Of a DNA stretch of 56,026 bases, positions 37,104 to 45,851 are shown piece by piece (position 1 is the first letter of the stretch; every line of letters begins with the position of its first letter). Origin of the DNA: Gammaproteobacteria bacterium. Its GTDB lineage: Bacteria > Pseudomonadota > Gammaproteobacteria > Steroidobacterales > Foliamicaceae. Position numbers and translations under genes: made by a program. The notes beneath the pieces are model-generated. The model did no database searches and was not told where the DNA came from. It was given only the letters and a program-made list of their open reading frames with translations. The stretch lies in assembly GCA_026707445.1 (NCBI GenBank), contig JAPOWV010000001.1, positions 1 through 56,026 of the forward strand, in the 5' to 3' direction.

Positions 37104-37772
37104 TCAAAACCGCGCTTTGCGACGCGGCATCAACAAGCCTACCAGAATCAGTCCGGAAAGAAAGCCGCCGATGTGGGCGAAGAACGCAACCCCGCCCTGG
37201 CCCGGCTGAATCACGGCGCTGGAGGCCAGTTGAAACAGGAACCAGAGGCCCAGCACTACCCACGCGGGCACGCGAATCGTGTAGAAGACGATGAACAGAG
37301 GAACCAGCACCCGGACCTGGGCGTGCGGAAATAGCCGCATGTAGGCGCCCAGCACTCCCGATATGGCGCCGCTGGCGCCGATCATCGGAATCACGGACGT
37401 CGTCTCGGAAACCGTCTGCACCAATGCCGCCGCGACGCCGCAGAGAAGGTAGAAGGCGACGAAGCGCCCGCGTCCGAGCGCGTCCTCCACGTTGTCGCCG
37501 AAGATCCACAGATACAGCAGGTTGCCGCCGAGGTGCAGCCAGCCGCCGTGCAGGAACATCGAGGTGAAGACGGTGGCCCAGGCCGGCGCCCACTCGAGCT
37601 GCGGCGGCAGAAGAGCGCCGTGAACGAGGCGCGCCGGAATCAGCCCGAAGGCGTAGACCGCGGCGTCGCCGGCCTGCCGCTGCCACAGAAAGGCGAGAAC
37701 AATGGCGCCGAGCAGCGCGTAACTTACGACCGGCGTGCGGCTGGTCCTGTTTTCGTCACTTAGCGGAATCAT
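37104..37772 (-). CDS. Rhomboid family intramembrane serine protease
   Basis: A 222-residue membrane protein. The catalytic serine is S134 in GASGAISG and the histidine is H200 in FFAHIGG; the oxyanion-side HLGGNLLYLWIFG lies at 80-92. Six to seven membrane segments are predicted. It resembles bacterial rhomboids of the long-loop class rather than GlpG. Rhomboids cut single-pass membrane proteins near the outer leaflet; no substrate is evident, although the adjacent lipoprotein is probably cotranscribed. Confidence 0.92.
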   Translation of the reverse strand: MIPLSDENRTSRTPVVSYALLGAIVLAFLWQRQAGDAAVYAFGLIPARLVHGALLPPQLEWAPAWATVFTSMFLHGGWLHLGGNLLYLWIFGDNVEDALGRGRFVAFYLLCGVAAALVQTVSETTSVIPMIGASGAISGVLGAYMRLFPHAQVRVLVPLFIVFYTIRVPAWVVLGLWFLFQLASSAVIQPGQGGVAFFAHIGGFLSGLILVGLLMPRRKARF

Positions 37773-37799
37773 TCCGCGGTTTGTTCGCGCCGGCGGCGC

Positions 37800-38534
37800 T
37801 TACTCGCAAACGGGCCGCACGCCCCGGACCTGGGCCGCGTTATAACGTTCCAGCGCCGAACTCATGCGGCCAATCAGGTTGCCCATGCGGTCCTCGGGGG
37901 CCGGATGCGTGGACAGGAACTGCGGCGGGCGCACGCTGCCCGCCTTCTCATCCATGTTCTTCCAGAGGGTGACGCTGGCGCGTGGATCGAACCCCGCATC
38001 GGCCATGTACAAAAGGCCGATATCGTCGGCTTCCCGCTCGTGCTTGCGGCTGAACGGCAGGGTCAGGCCGATCTGCGCGATCGCCTGCATGTCCTGCTGG
38101 GGCACGCGCATCGCGGCCCCGGCGACCGCCACCGCGCCGGTGGTCATCATCCCCCGGTTGACCTGCGCCACCTGGTGCTCGCGCGTCACGTGGGCAATTT
38201 CATGTCCGATCACCGCGGCAAGCTGGTCCTGGTCCCGGGCCACGTCAAGGATGCCGTTGAACACGCCGATCTTGCCGCCCGGCATGGCGAAGGCGTTGGC
38301 GTCGGGCATGTCGAACACTTCGATTTCCCAGGCGCGGCTGGCGTAGGGCTCCTCGACCACCCGCAGCACCGACTGCGCCACGCAGAATATGTAGGCGCGC
38401 TCGGCCGGGTCCTGCGAGATCGGCATCTGCCGGCGCATCTGCTGAAATTGCGTGTTGGCTTCCACCCGCAGGGACGACTCGCTGACGCAGCCCACCGCGG
38501 CCAGCGCCATTACAAATACTGCCAGTTTTTTCAT
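37800..38534 (-). CDS. M48 family periplasmic metalloprotease lipoprotein
   Basis: A 244-residue peptidase with a lipoprotein signal peptide ending at C16 (LAAVGC). The zinc motif HEIAH is at 112-116 with a third ligand in EREADDIGL (about 169), and FLSTHPAPEDRM near 215 is the conserved post-site motif. It resembles the YcaL/LoiP branch of outer-membrane-quality-control proteases. The ATG at 38534 is preferred because GGAG lies about seven bases upstream and it begins the signal peptide directly; a longer frame reading upstream is not supported. Confidence 0.9.
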   Translation of the reverse strand: MKKLAVFVMALAAVGCVSESSLRVEANTQFQQMRRQMPISQDPAERAYIFCVAQSVLRVVEEPYASRAWEIEVFDMPDANAFAMPGGKIGVFNGILDVARDQDQLAAVIGHEIAHVTREHQVAQVNRGMMTTGAVAVAGAAMRVPQQDMQAIAQIGLTLPFSRKHEREADDIGLLYMADAGFDPRASVTLWKNMDEKAGSVRPPQFLSTHPAPEDRMGNLIGRMSSALERYNAAQVRGVRPVCE

Positions 38535-38572
38535 TTTCCGCTCCTTCTCCGCGTCTCGGGACCAGAGCCGTG

Positions 38573-39625
38573 TCAGACACGGCACTGGGAGAACGCAGGA
38601 TTCATCGATTGCAATTCCACCCCTGCATTGTTTCCCATCAGGGCGCGCTCCGCCCGGTAGCTGGAACGCACCAGCGGGCCGGCCACGACCTCGGTGAAGC
38701 CGGCGGCCAATCCGTACTCGCGCCAGTCGGCAAATTCCTCGGGCGGCACGTAACGCTCCACCGGCAGATGGTGCCGGGTGGGGCGCAGGTACTGCCCCAG
38801 CGTCAGCAGCGACACGCCCTGCAAGCGCAGATCGCGCATCGTCCGGGCGATTTCGTCCGGGCGTTCGCCCAGCCCGAGCATGATGCCGGACTTCGTCAGG
38901 ATGCCGTCGCCGTGGCGGGCGGCGGCACTCAGGACCTTCAGCGACTGGTCGTAGCCCGCGCGCGGATCGCGCACGCGGGGCGTCAGCCGTCGGACGGTCT
39001 CGATGTTATGGGCGAAGACGGCGGGTTTCGACGCGAGCACGGTGCGCACGGCGTCTTCGCTGCCTTGAAAGTCCGGGGTCAGGACTTCCACGGCCGTCTT
39101 CGGACTGCGGCGGCGGATGGCGCGAACGCAGCTTGCGAAATGGGATGCGCCGCCGTCGGGCAGGTCGTCGCGGTCGACCGAGGTCAGCACGACATAGCCC
39201 AGGTCCATGATGCGAACGGTCTCGGCGGCGTTGTCCGGCTCTTCGGTGTCCAGCCAGCCGGAGGGATTGCCCGTGTCCACGGCGCAAAAGCGGCAGGCGC
39301 GCGTGCATACGCCGCCCATCACCATCAGCGTGGCGGTACCGGCGTTCCAGCATTCGCCGATGTTGGGACAATGCGATTCCTCGCACACGGTGGCCAGCCG
39401 GTGCTCCCGCATGAGGTCTTTCAGACGCAGATATCTCGCCCCCGACGGTAGCTGCGCCCGCAGCCAGCGCGGTTTGCGCCCGGCCCGGTCCGGTTCCGGG
39501 TCCGCGCGGCGCTTCATGCCGTTTCTGACGGCGCTGAATCCCTGCGGCGTGCGGTATTTCTCGCCGCTTACCACCGGTATCGCGGCCAATGCGTCAAGTG
39601 TCGTGTCACGCCCATGGTGTCGCAT
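38573..39625 (-). CDS. lipA: Lipoyl synthase
   Basis: A radical-SAM enzyme, 350 residues from ATG 39625, that inserts two sulfurs into octanoyl groups on lipoyl domains. The auxiliary cluster cysteines are C81, C86 and C92 ([12 protein letters not shown]) and the radical-SAM cluster cysteines are C107, C111 and C114 (CTRACRFC). The start is uncertain: ATG 39625 lies inside the left arm of inverted repeat copy 3, and ATG 39517 would give 314 residues. I prefer the longer form because [10 protein letters not shown] resembles the conserved N-terminal GxKYR segment of LipA proteins; a TTG a dozen codons in is another option. lipB is not adjacent. Confidence 0.92.
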   Translation of the reverse strand: MRHHGRDTTLDALAAIPVVSGEKYRTPQGFSAVRNGMKRRADPEPDRAGRKPRWLRAQLPSGARYLRLKDLMREHRLATVCEESHCPNIGECWNAGTATLMVMGGVCTRACRFCAVDTGNPSGWLDTEEPDNAAETVRIMDLGYVVLTSVDRDDLPDGGASHFASCVRAIRRRSPKTAVEVLTPDFQGSEDAVRTVLASKPAVFAHNIETVRRLTPRVRDPRAGYDQSLKVLSAAARHGDGILTKSGIMLGLGERPDEIARTMRDLRLQGVSLLTLGQYLRPTRHHLPVERYVPPEEFADWREYGLAAGFTEVVAGPLVRSSYRAERALMGNNAGVELQSMNPAFSQCRV

Positions 39626-39861
39626 CAGCGTGTCTCCCCTGGTTCGTGGCAAGGCGCGTCCCGCCGGGAATGGCGCCTCCCATTGCCAAGGGACGCAACG
39701 CGGCCACGGGCCAGGGGAGACGCGCCCTTCGGGAGCGTGCGTAGCGCGCCCCTGCGGCGTTGCAGCCGTTCGCAATACGGCGAGTATTCCGTGCCGGCTG
39801 CGTCTTGCAGGGCCACGCTACGCACGCTCTGATGCGACACCATGGGCGTGACACGACACTT
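39596..39861. repeat. Compound inverted repeat, copy 3, bounded by perfect 33-bp arms
   Basis: Outer arms 39596-39628 and 39829-39861 are perfect 33-bp reverse complements. Inside are two further nested palindromes: CGTGTCTCCCCTGG near 39629 with CCAGGGGAGACGCG near 39711, and GAGCGTGCGTAGCG near 39732 with CGCTACGCACGCTC near 39816. The latter encloses smaller symmetrical pieces such as AATACGGCGAGTATT. The segment GGGAATGGCGCCTCCC (39667-39682) resembles GGATGGCGCCTCCCC of copy 2. The element fills the space between ogt and lipA and includes the likely lipA start codon. Confidence 0.88.
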
Positions 39862-39879
39862 TGGCCCCGCCGGGAGAAG

Positions 39880-40446
39880 TCATGCCGTACCGGCTGCTTC
39901 GGCCGCCAGCAGACGCTGTTTGCGGTTGAGGCCGCCGCCGTAGCCGCACAGGCCGCCGTCGCCCGCCACAACCCGATGGCAGGGCACCAGCCAGGCAACG
40001 GGATTGGCGTTCATGGCCCCGCCCACGGCCCGTGACGCGCCCGGCTTGCGGGCGCGCAGCGCAAGCCCCCCGTAGGACTCGGTGCTGCCGGCCGGGACCC
40101 CCAGCAGCGCCTGCCAGACGTCCAGCTGGAACGCCGTTCCGCGCAACAGGACTTCCACCGAATCGTCGCCGGAGGAAAACAGGCTGTCCGCCCTGCCCTG
40201 CGCCCACTCGTCGTCGCGCCGAAGGTTCGCTCCGGGCCAGCGCCGGGCCAGTCGTCGCCATTGCCGATCCTCGTTCCCGTCCACGTAACCCACGCGGCAC
40301 AGGGCGCCGTCCACCTCCGCCAGCATCAGCCGGCCGAGCGGGCTGGAAGCAAACCCCGCGGTCAGCGAGCGGCCCCGTGCGGGCGTCCGGTCGCGGTCTT
40401 CAAGACGGGCTCGAACAGGTGGAGGAATGAGATCGATCTTGCGCAT
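39880..40446 (-). CDS. ogt: Methylated-DNA--protein-cysteine methyltransferase
   Basis: A 188-residue suicide repair protein that transfers alkyl groups from O6-alkylguanine to its own cysteine. The active site is C156 in VPCHRVV, preceded by GASRAVGGAMNANP and followed by YGGGLNRKQRLL, all conserved. The N-terminal half is a diverged ribonuclease-like domain. The ATG at 40446 is preferred over a longer frame that would overlap batD and reads as low-quality sequence. It follows batD by 35 bases and ends just before inverted repeat copy 3. Confidence 0.88.
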   Translation of the reverse strand: MRKIDLIPPPVRARLEDRDRTPARGRSLTAGFASSPLGRLMLAEVDGALCRVGYVDGNEDRQWRRLARRWPGANLRRDDEWAQGRADSLFSSGDDSVEVLLRGTAFQLDVWQALLGVPAGSTESYGGLALRARKPGASRAVGGAMNANPVAWLVPCHRVVAGDGGLCGYGGGLNRKQRLLAAEAAGTA

Positions 40447-40481
40447 GGCGATTACTTTGGGAAACGAATGCTTGCTCAAGT

Positions 40482-41870
40482 TTATCCGCTTTCGGCCGCG
40501 CTCCCCGGCCAAAGCGGCGGAAGCCTGCTGTCGCCCGATTCGGTACTCGTCGTCAGGGACGGCGGACGGCGCGCAGCCCGCAGCAACACTTCGGGATTCC
40601 AATGTGGCCGGCCCGGCCCGTACAGGGCTGCCGACAGCCGCCGGCATTCGGTTTCGGCCGGTTCGCCGAAGCGCCGGCCCAGTTCGTCCAGGTCGCGCGG
40701 CGCGTCGCCGGACCAGTGGGCCCGCGCCCAGGTCAGCAGGGCCTCCTCGACCTGCCGGGCGTCATTGCCCCGACATGCCGCGGCAAGCGCCGTCAGGGGG
40801 CCAGCCAGGGCATCCCGGCGGCGGGAGTCGCGCCCCAGGGCCGACTCGATCTTCCGGCGCAGCCGGCGGGCCGCGCCCATACGGTGCGTAATCCACCAGG
40901 CAAGTCCGGTCAGGAACCAGCCGAGCGCCAGCAGCGGCGCCAGCCAGCCGGGAGGCCCGGCGGGTTCCGGCGGCGGTTCATCCGGCTGAAGGAAGTCCTG
41001 CCCGATCGGCGCCTGCGCCTGCAGGATGCGCCGGGGCAATTCGGCGGTCTCCCAGCGCTCGCTCGTGGTGTTCCACCAGTTCAGCCGGATTGACGGCAAC
41101 ACGACATCGCCCGCGCGCAGGGCGAGCAGCGCCGCGCGCTGCCGGCGCACGCCCACCAGCCCGCCGGCGGTAACGGTGTCTTCGAACCGGGCGCGTTCGA
41201 CAAAGTGGCGAAAGTTGGGGCCGTCGCCGGGCCTGAGTTCCGGTATCTGGCGCGCGGGCTGGCCCTCCACCCGCACTCCCAGCAGCCGAATCAGCGGCTC
41301 GCCCGCGACCAGTTCGCCCGGCTCTCGCTCGAACTCCTCCCATAAATGCACGTCCGCCGCCGCCAGCCATCGGCCGGCGGGAGGCGACGGCACGGCCCGG
41401 ACCACAAGTCTCTCCGGTCCGGCGTCCGGAACGAAACTGCGCGTGCGGAACCCGAAATCCTCGCCGATCCATTGCAGGCTCGCGGGCTGAAGCAGCATTT
41501 CACCCGTTGACTGCGGGTACAGCGCGTAGCGCCGCTCCAGCACCAGGGAATCGGCGTCTTCCGACCGGAAGTTGTACTGCCGGTCGTTTCCAAGCTGCTC
41601 GATCAGCGCCTCGCCCTGGAGCAGCACGGGGTCGTTCAGCCGGCGAATGCGTCCGAAGCGGCGCGCGCCGGCGGAGCGGAAAACGCGCACCGTGTAGAGC
41701 ACCTGCGAGCGTTCCCAGGGGCTGCGGGAACTGATCTCGGCGCGCACCACGAACGGGTTTTCCTCGGCCGGAGCCTGCGCCTTAGCGCTCATCAGCGGCC
41801 ATGCCGCCAGCGCCAGGAACGTCAATACGGCGCGCCGGCCTACCACGGCTCGGCCCCTCCGCCCGGCCAC
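40482..41870 (-). CDS. batD: BatD-like oxygen tolerance protein
   Basis: A 462-residue membrane-anchored BatD. A signal or anchor segment covers about residues 10-32, followed by beta-rich repeats (FVVRAEISSRSPWERSQVLY, VRVEGQPARQIPELRPGDGP), then a membrane helix near 315-335 and a basic cytoplasmic tail. It starts 31 bases inside the end of the batB gene, so the two are translationally linked. Bat proteins act with MoxR ATPases and are associated with stress or aerotolerance; the biochemical role is unsettled. Confidence 0.85.
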   Translation of the reverse strand: MAGRRGRAVVGRRAVLTFLALAAWPLMSAKAQAPAEENPFVVRAEISSRSPWERSQVLYTVRVFRSAGARRFGRIRRLNDPVLLQGEALIEQLGNDRQYNFRSEDADSLVLERRYALYPQSTGEMLLQPASLQWIGEDFGFRTRSFVPDAGPERLVVRAVPSPPAGRWLAAADVHLWEEFEREPGELVAGEPLIRLLGVRVEGQPARQIPELRPGDGPNFRHFVERARFEDTVTAGGLVGVRRQRAALLALRAGDVVLPSIRLNWWNTTSERWETAELPRRILQAQAPIGQDFLQPDEPPPEPAGPPGWLAPLLALGWFLTGLAWWITHRMGAARRLRRKIESALGRDSRRRDALAGPLTALAAACRGNDARQVEEALLTWARAHWSGDAPRDLDELGRRFGEPAETECRRLSAALYGPGRPHWNPEVLLRAARRPPSLTTSTESGDSRLPPLWPGSAAESG

Positions 41871-43453
41871 AGGGGGTTGCCGTCCTGGTCCACGCCTTCG
41901 GCCCGGTACTGGCGCAGGAACTTGCGCCTCAACAGCCCGCCCGGATCGTCCGGAACCTGCAGCAGCCAGCTCTGCGAGCTTTCCGGGAGCAACTCTCCTT
42001 CGGGAAGCTCGACATCGCCGGCCAGTGGCATCGTTTGTTGCTCGCGCTCGGACTGGCCGGCCGGATCCTCCAGGGCCTCCGCCGGTGTCTCGGCCGGTTG
42101 CCCGCTCACCCCCGGCGCCGGGTCGAGAAGCTGCTTGAGAACCTCCAGGTTATGCCGCGCGTCGGCGTGGTCGGGCCGGTCCACCAGCAGTTCTTCGTAA
42201 AGGCGAATGGCCGTCTCTATGCTTCCGGCCAGGGCCAGGGCCGTGGCTCGGTTGTACCGCGCCGTAACCGCGTTCAGGCCCCGCAGGACCTCCGCGCTTT
42301 CAATGAAGCGGCCCTGGCGATAAAGGGCGGCGGCCCGCCACTCGGGGTCGTCGAACACCTCGGCGGCCCGCGCATAGTCGCTGTCCGAAAAAGCGCGCAT
42401 GCCCTGCTGGTCCGATGTCGTGAACCAGCCGTCGGCCGCGTACGCGCCTGGCGGCATGGCAAAAACCAGCAGCACGAGGATCCAGCCGCGGCGGAAGGCC
42501 AGCGCCGCCAGAGGCAGCAGGAACAGCAGCAGCAGCGGCCCTTCGTCGCGCCAGCGCCTGGCCTGCAGGCCCTCCTCTCGCCCACCTGCGCCGGCGCTTC
42601 GTACACGGCCCAGCAGGTCGCGCAAGTCGCCGTTGTCGGCCGTCATCCGACGGTAGCCGCCACCGCCCTCGCGCGCCAGTCGCAGCATTTCGTCCTCGTC
42701 CGGCCGGCTCACAACCAGGCCCGCCCAGTCGTCGCGCAGAAAACCGCCGCGCATATCGGGGACCGGGGCCCCGTCCGGTGTGGCGGCGCCAAGGACCAAC
42801 AGCCTGTGGCCGTCGGCGCGCAGTGCGCGGGCGGCGTCCACGGCCCTGCGCCCGCCTGATCCGTCGGTCACCAGCAGCACCGTTCCCTCGCTGGCGTCCG
42901 CCTGGTTCAGCAGGCGGTGGCCCCTTACGAGGGCCGCGGCCACATCGCTGCCGCGGCTGGGCATCACGTCCGGCGCCAGCACGTCCAGCAGGTTGACCAG
43001 CGTGGCCGCGTCGGTCGTGACCGGAGCGACGGTGAAGGCGTGACCGGAAAAGGCCACCAGCCCGTTCTGGCCGGCGGCGCGCATGCGCAGCCCTTCCTTG
43101 ATTTTCAGCCGGGCGCGGTCAAGACGGGTGGGCGTGAGGTCGGCCGCCAGCATCGAACGCGACACGTCGAGCACCGCCACCAGCGCATCGCCGCCGCGCA
43201 TGGCGGTCACCGGTACCTGCCGGTAGGCCGGCCCCGCAAGCGCCAGCAGGCAAATAGCCAGCGCCAGGGAACAGATCAGCCGCCAGTTCGACCCGGCCCC
43301 AGCCCCGCGGCGGTCGATGAGAAATGGCGCCAACGCCGGATCCAGGACCTTCGCCCATGGTCCGCGGGCCTGCCTGCTCCTGAACCAGGGCAGCGCGGCC
43401 AGCGGCAGCGCCAGCAGCCACAGGGGGCGGATCCAATGCAAGTCGAGTTCCAC
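41840..43453 (-). CDS. batB: VWA-TPR protein (BatB fused to BatC-like TPR region)
   Basis: A 537-residue protein with two N-terminal membrane segments (about 10-25 and 58-75), a von Willebrand A domain with MIDAS motif DVSRS at 96-100 and downstream metal-site residues, a third membrane segment near 310-330, and a TPR-like region around 345-430 (RAAALYRQGRFIESAEVLRG; ATALALAGSIETAIRLYEEL). The C-terminal ~80 residues are acidic and disordered. The TPR part corresponds to BatC in species with separate genes, so this is a natural fusion. It follows batA by nine bases. Confidence 0.88.
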   Translation of the reverse strand: MELDLHWIRPLWLLALPLAALPWFRSRQARGPWAKVLDPALAPFLIDRRGAGAGSNWRLICSLALAICLLALAGPAYRQVPVTAMRGGDALVAVLDVSRSMLAADLTPTRLDRARLKIKEGLRMRAAGQNGLVAFSGHAFTVAPVTTDAATLVNLLDVLAPDVMPSRGSDVAAALVRGHRLLNQADASEGTVLLVTDGSGGRRAVDAARALRADGHRLLVLGAATPDGAPVPDMRGGFLRDDWAGLVVSRPDEDEMLRLAREGGGGYRRMTADNGDLRDLLGRVRSAGAGGREEGLQARRWRDEGPLLLLFLLPLAALAFRRGWILVLLVFAMPPGAYAADGWFTTSDQQGMRAFSDSDYARAAEVFDDPEWRAAALYRQGRFIESAEVLRGLNAVTARYNRATALALAGSIETAIRLYEELLVDRPDHADARHNLEVLKQLLDPAPGVSGQPAETPAEALEDPAGQSEREQQTMPLAGDVELPEGELLPESSQSWLLQVPDDPGGLLRRKFLRQYRAEGVDQDGNPLWPGGGAEPW

Positions 43454-43462
43454 GCGCGTTCC

Positions 43463-44428
43463 TTATGCCTGACGCGCCCGCCAGGCCAGCGCCAGACCCA
43501 GGAGCAGGGCCAGGACCAGCGCCGGCAGATGCGCCGGGCGGCCGGAGCGCAGCGCCAGTTCGTCCAGTTCCGCCGGCTCCAGCAGATCCAGTTCCGCGTA
43601 AATCTGTTCCAGCCGGCCGGTGGCCGCGGCCCGAAAGTAGCGGCCGCCGGTAAGGTCGGCGATGGCCAGCAGGGTTGACTCGTCGAGTTCCGACGAAACG
43701 CCCGGCTGTGAATTGCGGGATGAACCGATGCCGATCGTGTAGATCTTCAACCCCGCCTCGCGGGCCAGTTGCGCCGCCTTCAGGGGCGTGAGCACGCCGG
43801 CGGTGGCGGCGCCGTCGGTCAGCAGCACCAGCACACGATGCTCGGGCGCAGCGCCCTCGTCCGACATGCGCTTGACGGCCAGCGCGATCGCGTCGCCCAG
43901 GGCGGTCTGGCGCCCGGCCAGTCCCACGGAGGACTCTTCCAGAAACGCTCGCACCGTGGCCCGGTCGAAACTCAGCGGCGCCTGCAGATAGGCCTGTCCG
44001 CCGAACAATATGAGGCCCACGCGGTCGCCGATGCGCCGCTCTATGAAATCCCCGGCCACGGACTTGATCGCATTGAGCCTCGACTGGGACCGGCCCGCCA
44101 GCCGCGCGTCGCGAACCTCCATGCTGCCCGACAGGTCCACCGCCAGCATCAGGTCGCGCCCGGTGGCCGGGGCCGTCAGCGCCGTGTCCAGCAGCAGCGG
44201 GCGGGCGGCGGCAAACAAGAGGCACAGCCACATGAGCGCGGCAAGGAGCCAATCGAGGCTGAAGCGCGGCGTTGTTCCGGGGGTCGTTCCGGCCCGCGAA
44301 AAGCGGTCGCGCTCCGGTACCTTGAGGGCCTGGCCGGCGCCGCGCCTGAGCGGCGCCACGAAGCGGTACGCGACAAGCGGCAGGGGCAGCAGGAGCCACG
44401 CCCAGGCCCACTCGAAAGCCAGCCTCAC
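43463..44428 (-). CDS. batA: VWA-domain protein BatA
   Basis: A 321-residue protein with N-terminal membrane helices (about 8-25 and 58-75) and a von Willebrand A domain whose MIDAS motif DLSGS spans residues 98-102, with the downstream TDGAATAG loop. A final membrane helix spans about 298-316. It overlaps the DUF4381 gene by four bases (ATGA). BatA and BatB are thought to form a membrane complex with MoxR. Length matches the family. Confidence 0.88.
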   Translation of the reverse strand: MRLAFEWAWAWLLLPLPLVAYRFVAPLRRGAGQALKVPERDRFSRAGTTPGTTPRFSLDWLLAALMWLCLLFAAARPLLLDTALTAPATGRDLMLAVDLSGSMEVRDARLAGRSQSRLNAIKSVAGDFIERRIGDRVGLILFGGQAYLQAPLSFDRATVRAFLEESSVGLAGRQTALGDAIALAVKRMSDEGAAPEHRVLVLLTDGAATAGVLTPLKAAQLAREAGLKIYTIGIGSSRNSQPGVSSELDESTLLAIADLTGGRYFRAAATGRLEQIYAELDLLEPAELDELALRSGRPAHLPALVLALLLGLALAWRARQA

Positions 44429-44898
44429 CTTGATCCGTCCTTGTAGCTGCGCGCGCGCCGAATCCAGGCAGCGGCGCTGCGGGCGAAGGCGGCCGCATCC
44501 AGTTCGACACGCCTGCGGTACGCGCCGTCAACCAGGGCTTCTTCGGGCGCGGGGCAGGCGCCCCGGCCGAGCGCCCGCAGGCATTCGATCCATGCCTGTC
44601 CGGTCAGGCCGGCGACCTCCGCGCGATCCTGCAGCTTGAGCGCACAGGCGCGCAGCAGTACCGATACTTCCGCGAGCAGGCGGGCCGCGTCGCCATGCCG
44701 GGCGAAGTCCGCCTCGGCGGATTTGAGTCGCGCCAGCGCCTCGCGTTTCCATGCCGGCAGGCGCCGCAGCCACCACAGCACCGCGGCCAGCAGGACCAGC
44801 GCGACCAGCCACCAGCCGGGCTGGGGCGGCCACCACGCCGGCGCCTGCGGCAGGTGGATGTCGCGCAACAGGGACGCAAGATCGCCGCCGCCGTTCAC
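44425..44898 (-). CDS. DUF4381 membrane protein of the Bat operon
   Basis: A 157-residue protein with one membrane segment (WWLVALVLLAAVLWWLRRLP, about residues 28-47) and a cytoplasmic helical domain. DIHLPQAPAWWPPQPGWW near the N terminus is the family hallmark. It overlaps the DUF58 gene by four bases upstream and batA by four bases downstream. DUF4381 genes occur almost only inside moxR-bat operons; its function is unknown. Confidence 0.85.
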   Translation of the reverse strand: MNGGGDLASLLRDIHLPQAPAWWPPQPGWWLVALVLLAAVLWWLRRLPAWKREALARLKSAEADFARHGDAARLLAEVSVLLRACALKLQDRAEVAGLTGQAWIECLRALGRGACPAPEEALVDGAYRRRVELDAAAFARSAAAWIRRARSYKDGSR

Positions 44899-45851
44899 CG
44901 CGGCGCTCTCCGGGCCGAAGCGCGCGGGCGGCGCACGCCAGGAGGAGGGGCGAAGCGGCGCCCGGCGGGGTCCTCATCGGTGCGGAACTGAACGTAGGCC
45001 CCGCCGTGTGTGCGGGCGATCTCCGCCAGTTCCCGCGAACCGCGCACAAAAACATCGTGCCAGCGCCGGCGGGCTGCGTCCTCGCCGGTATGAAAAACCG
45101 CCTCCCCGCGCCCGTCGCGAACAGCGTAGCGCCCGGGCGGCGGCAGGTCGCGGTCGAGCGGATCGTACAGGCGCACGATCAGCAGGGGACGGTGGGCCGC
45201 CAGCCGCCGTGCGGCGTCGATGCATCCCGCTCCCATGAAGTCGCCCACCAGCACCAGGCGGCTGCCGGACGGCGCATGGCGCTGCAGCGCGGGAACCGCG
45301 TCGATCAGCTCCGCCCGGTCGCCGGCGCCGCCTGCGCTCAGGAAGGCGCCGGCCAGCGCACGGGCCAGCCGCTGGGCCCCGCGGCGTCCGGGCAGTGGCG
45401 GAGTGATGTCGATACCCGCCGGCGACAGCACCAGTCCCGAAACGCGGTCGCGCGCGGCCACCGCCGCCCAGGCAATCATCATCGCGACCCTCGCCGCCAG
45501 CACCGACTTGAACACGCCCACCGTCGCAAAGTGCATGCGCGCGCCAAGGTCCGCGCAGACCACCGTCGGGCGCTCGCTTTCCTCGTGGTAGAGCTTGGTG
45601 TAGGGACGGCCGGTGCGGGCCGTGGCCTTCCAGTGCATATGACGCGGATCGTCGCCCGGCTGCCAGGCGCGCACTTCGTCGAACTCCATTCCGCGGGCGC
45701 GCAGGGGCGCCAGCCGTGCCGGCCCCGAGCGGATGTCGCCGCCGAACTGGAACCACGATCCGAACGGCGTGTGCCGAAGCGCCAGCAGTTCCGGCAGTCC
45801 GATCCAGGTGCGCCCGCGCCCGGGAATTGCTTCCCCTGCGGCGTCCTGCAC
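44895..45851 (-). CDS. DUF58 protein of the MoxR-Bat operon
   Basis: A 318-residue protein of the DUF58 family, which has a VWA-like fold. The hallmark block is VRAWQPGDDPRHMHWKATAR followed by VVCADLGARM. Unlike many DUF58 proteins it has no clear N-terminal membrane anchors, so it may be cytoplasmic and bind the MoxR ATPase directly. Its start codon overlaps the last base of the moxR stop codon region, consistent with coupling. Confidence 0.88.
   Translation of the reverse strand: MQDAAGEAIPGRGRTWIGLPELLALRHTPFGSWFQFGGDIRSGPARLAPLRARGMEFDEVRAWQPGDDPRHMHWKATARTGRPYTKLYHEESERPTVVCADLGARMHFATVGVFKSVLAARVAMMIAWAAVAARDRVSGLVLSPAGIDITPPLPGRRGAQRLARALAGAFLSAGGAGDRAELIDAVPALQRHAPSGSRLVLVGDFMGAGCIDAARRLAAHRPLLIVRLYDPLDRDLPPPGRYAVRDGRGEAVFHTGEDAARRRWHDVFVRGSRELAEIARTHGGAYVQFRTDEDPAGRRFAPPPGVRRPRASARRAPR

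Noticed and set aside
38573..39775. A 400-residue LipA starting at 39775
   Set aside because: The extra N-terminal residues are a translation of the palindromic repeat, not LipA sequence.
39880..40647. A longer Ogt beginning at 40647
   Set aside because: The added 67 residues overlap batD and have no similarity to Ogt; the ATG at 40446 gives the family length.
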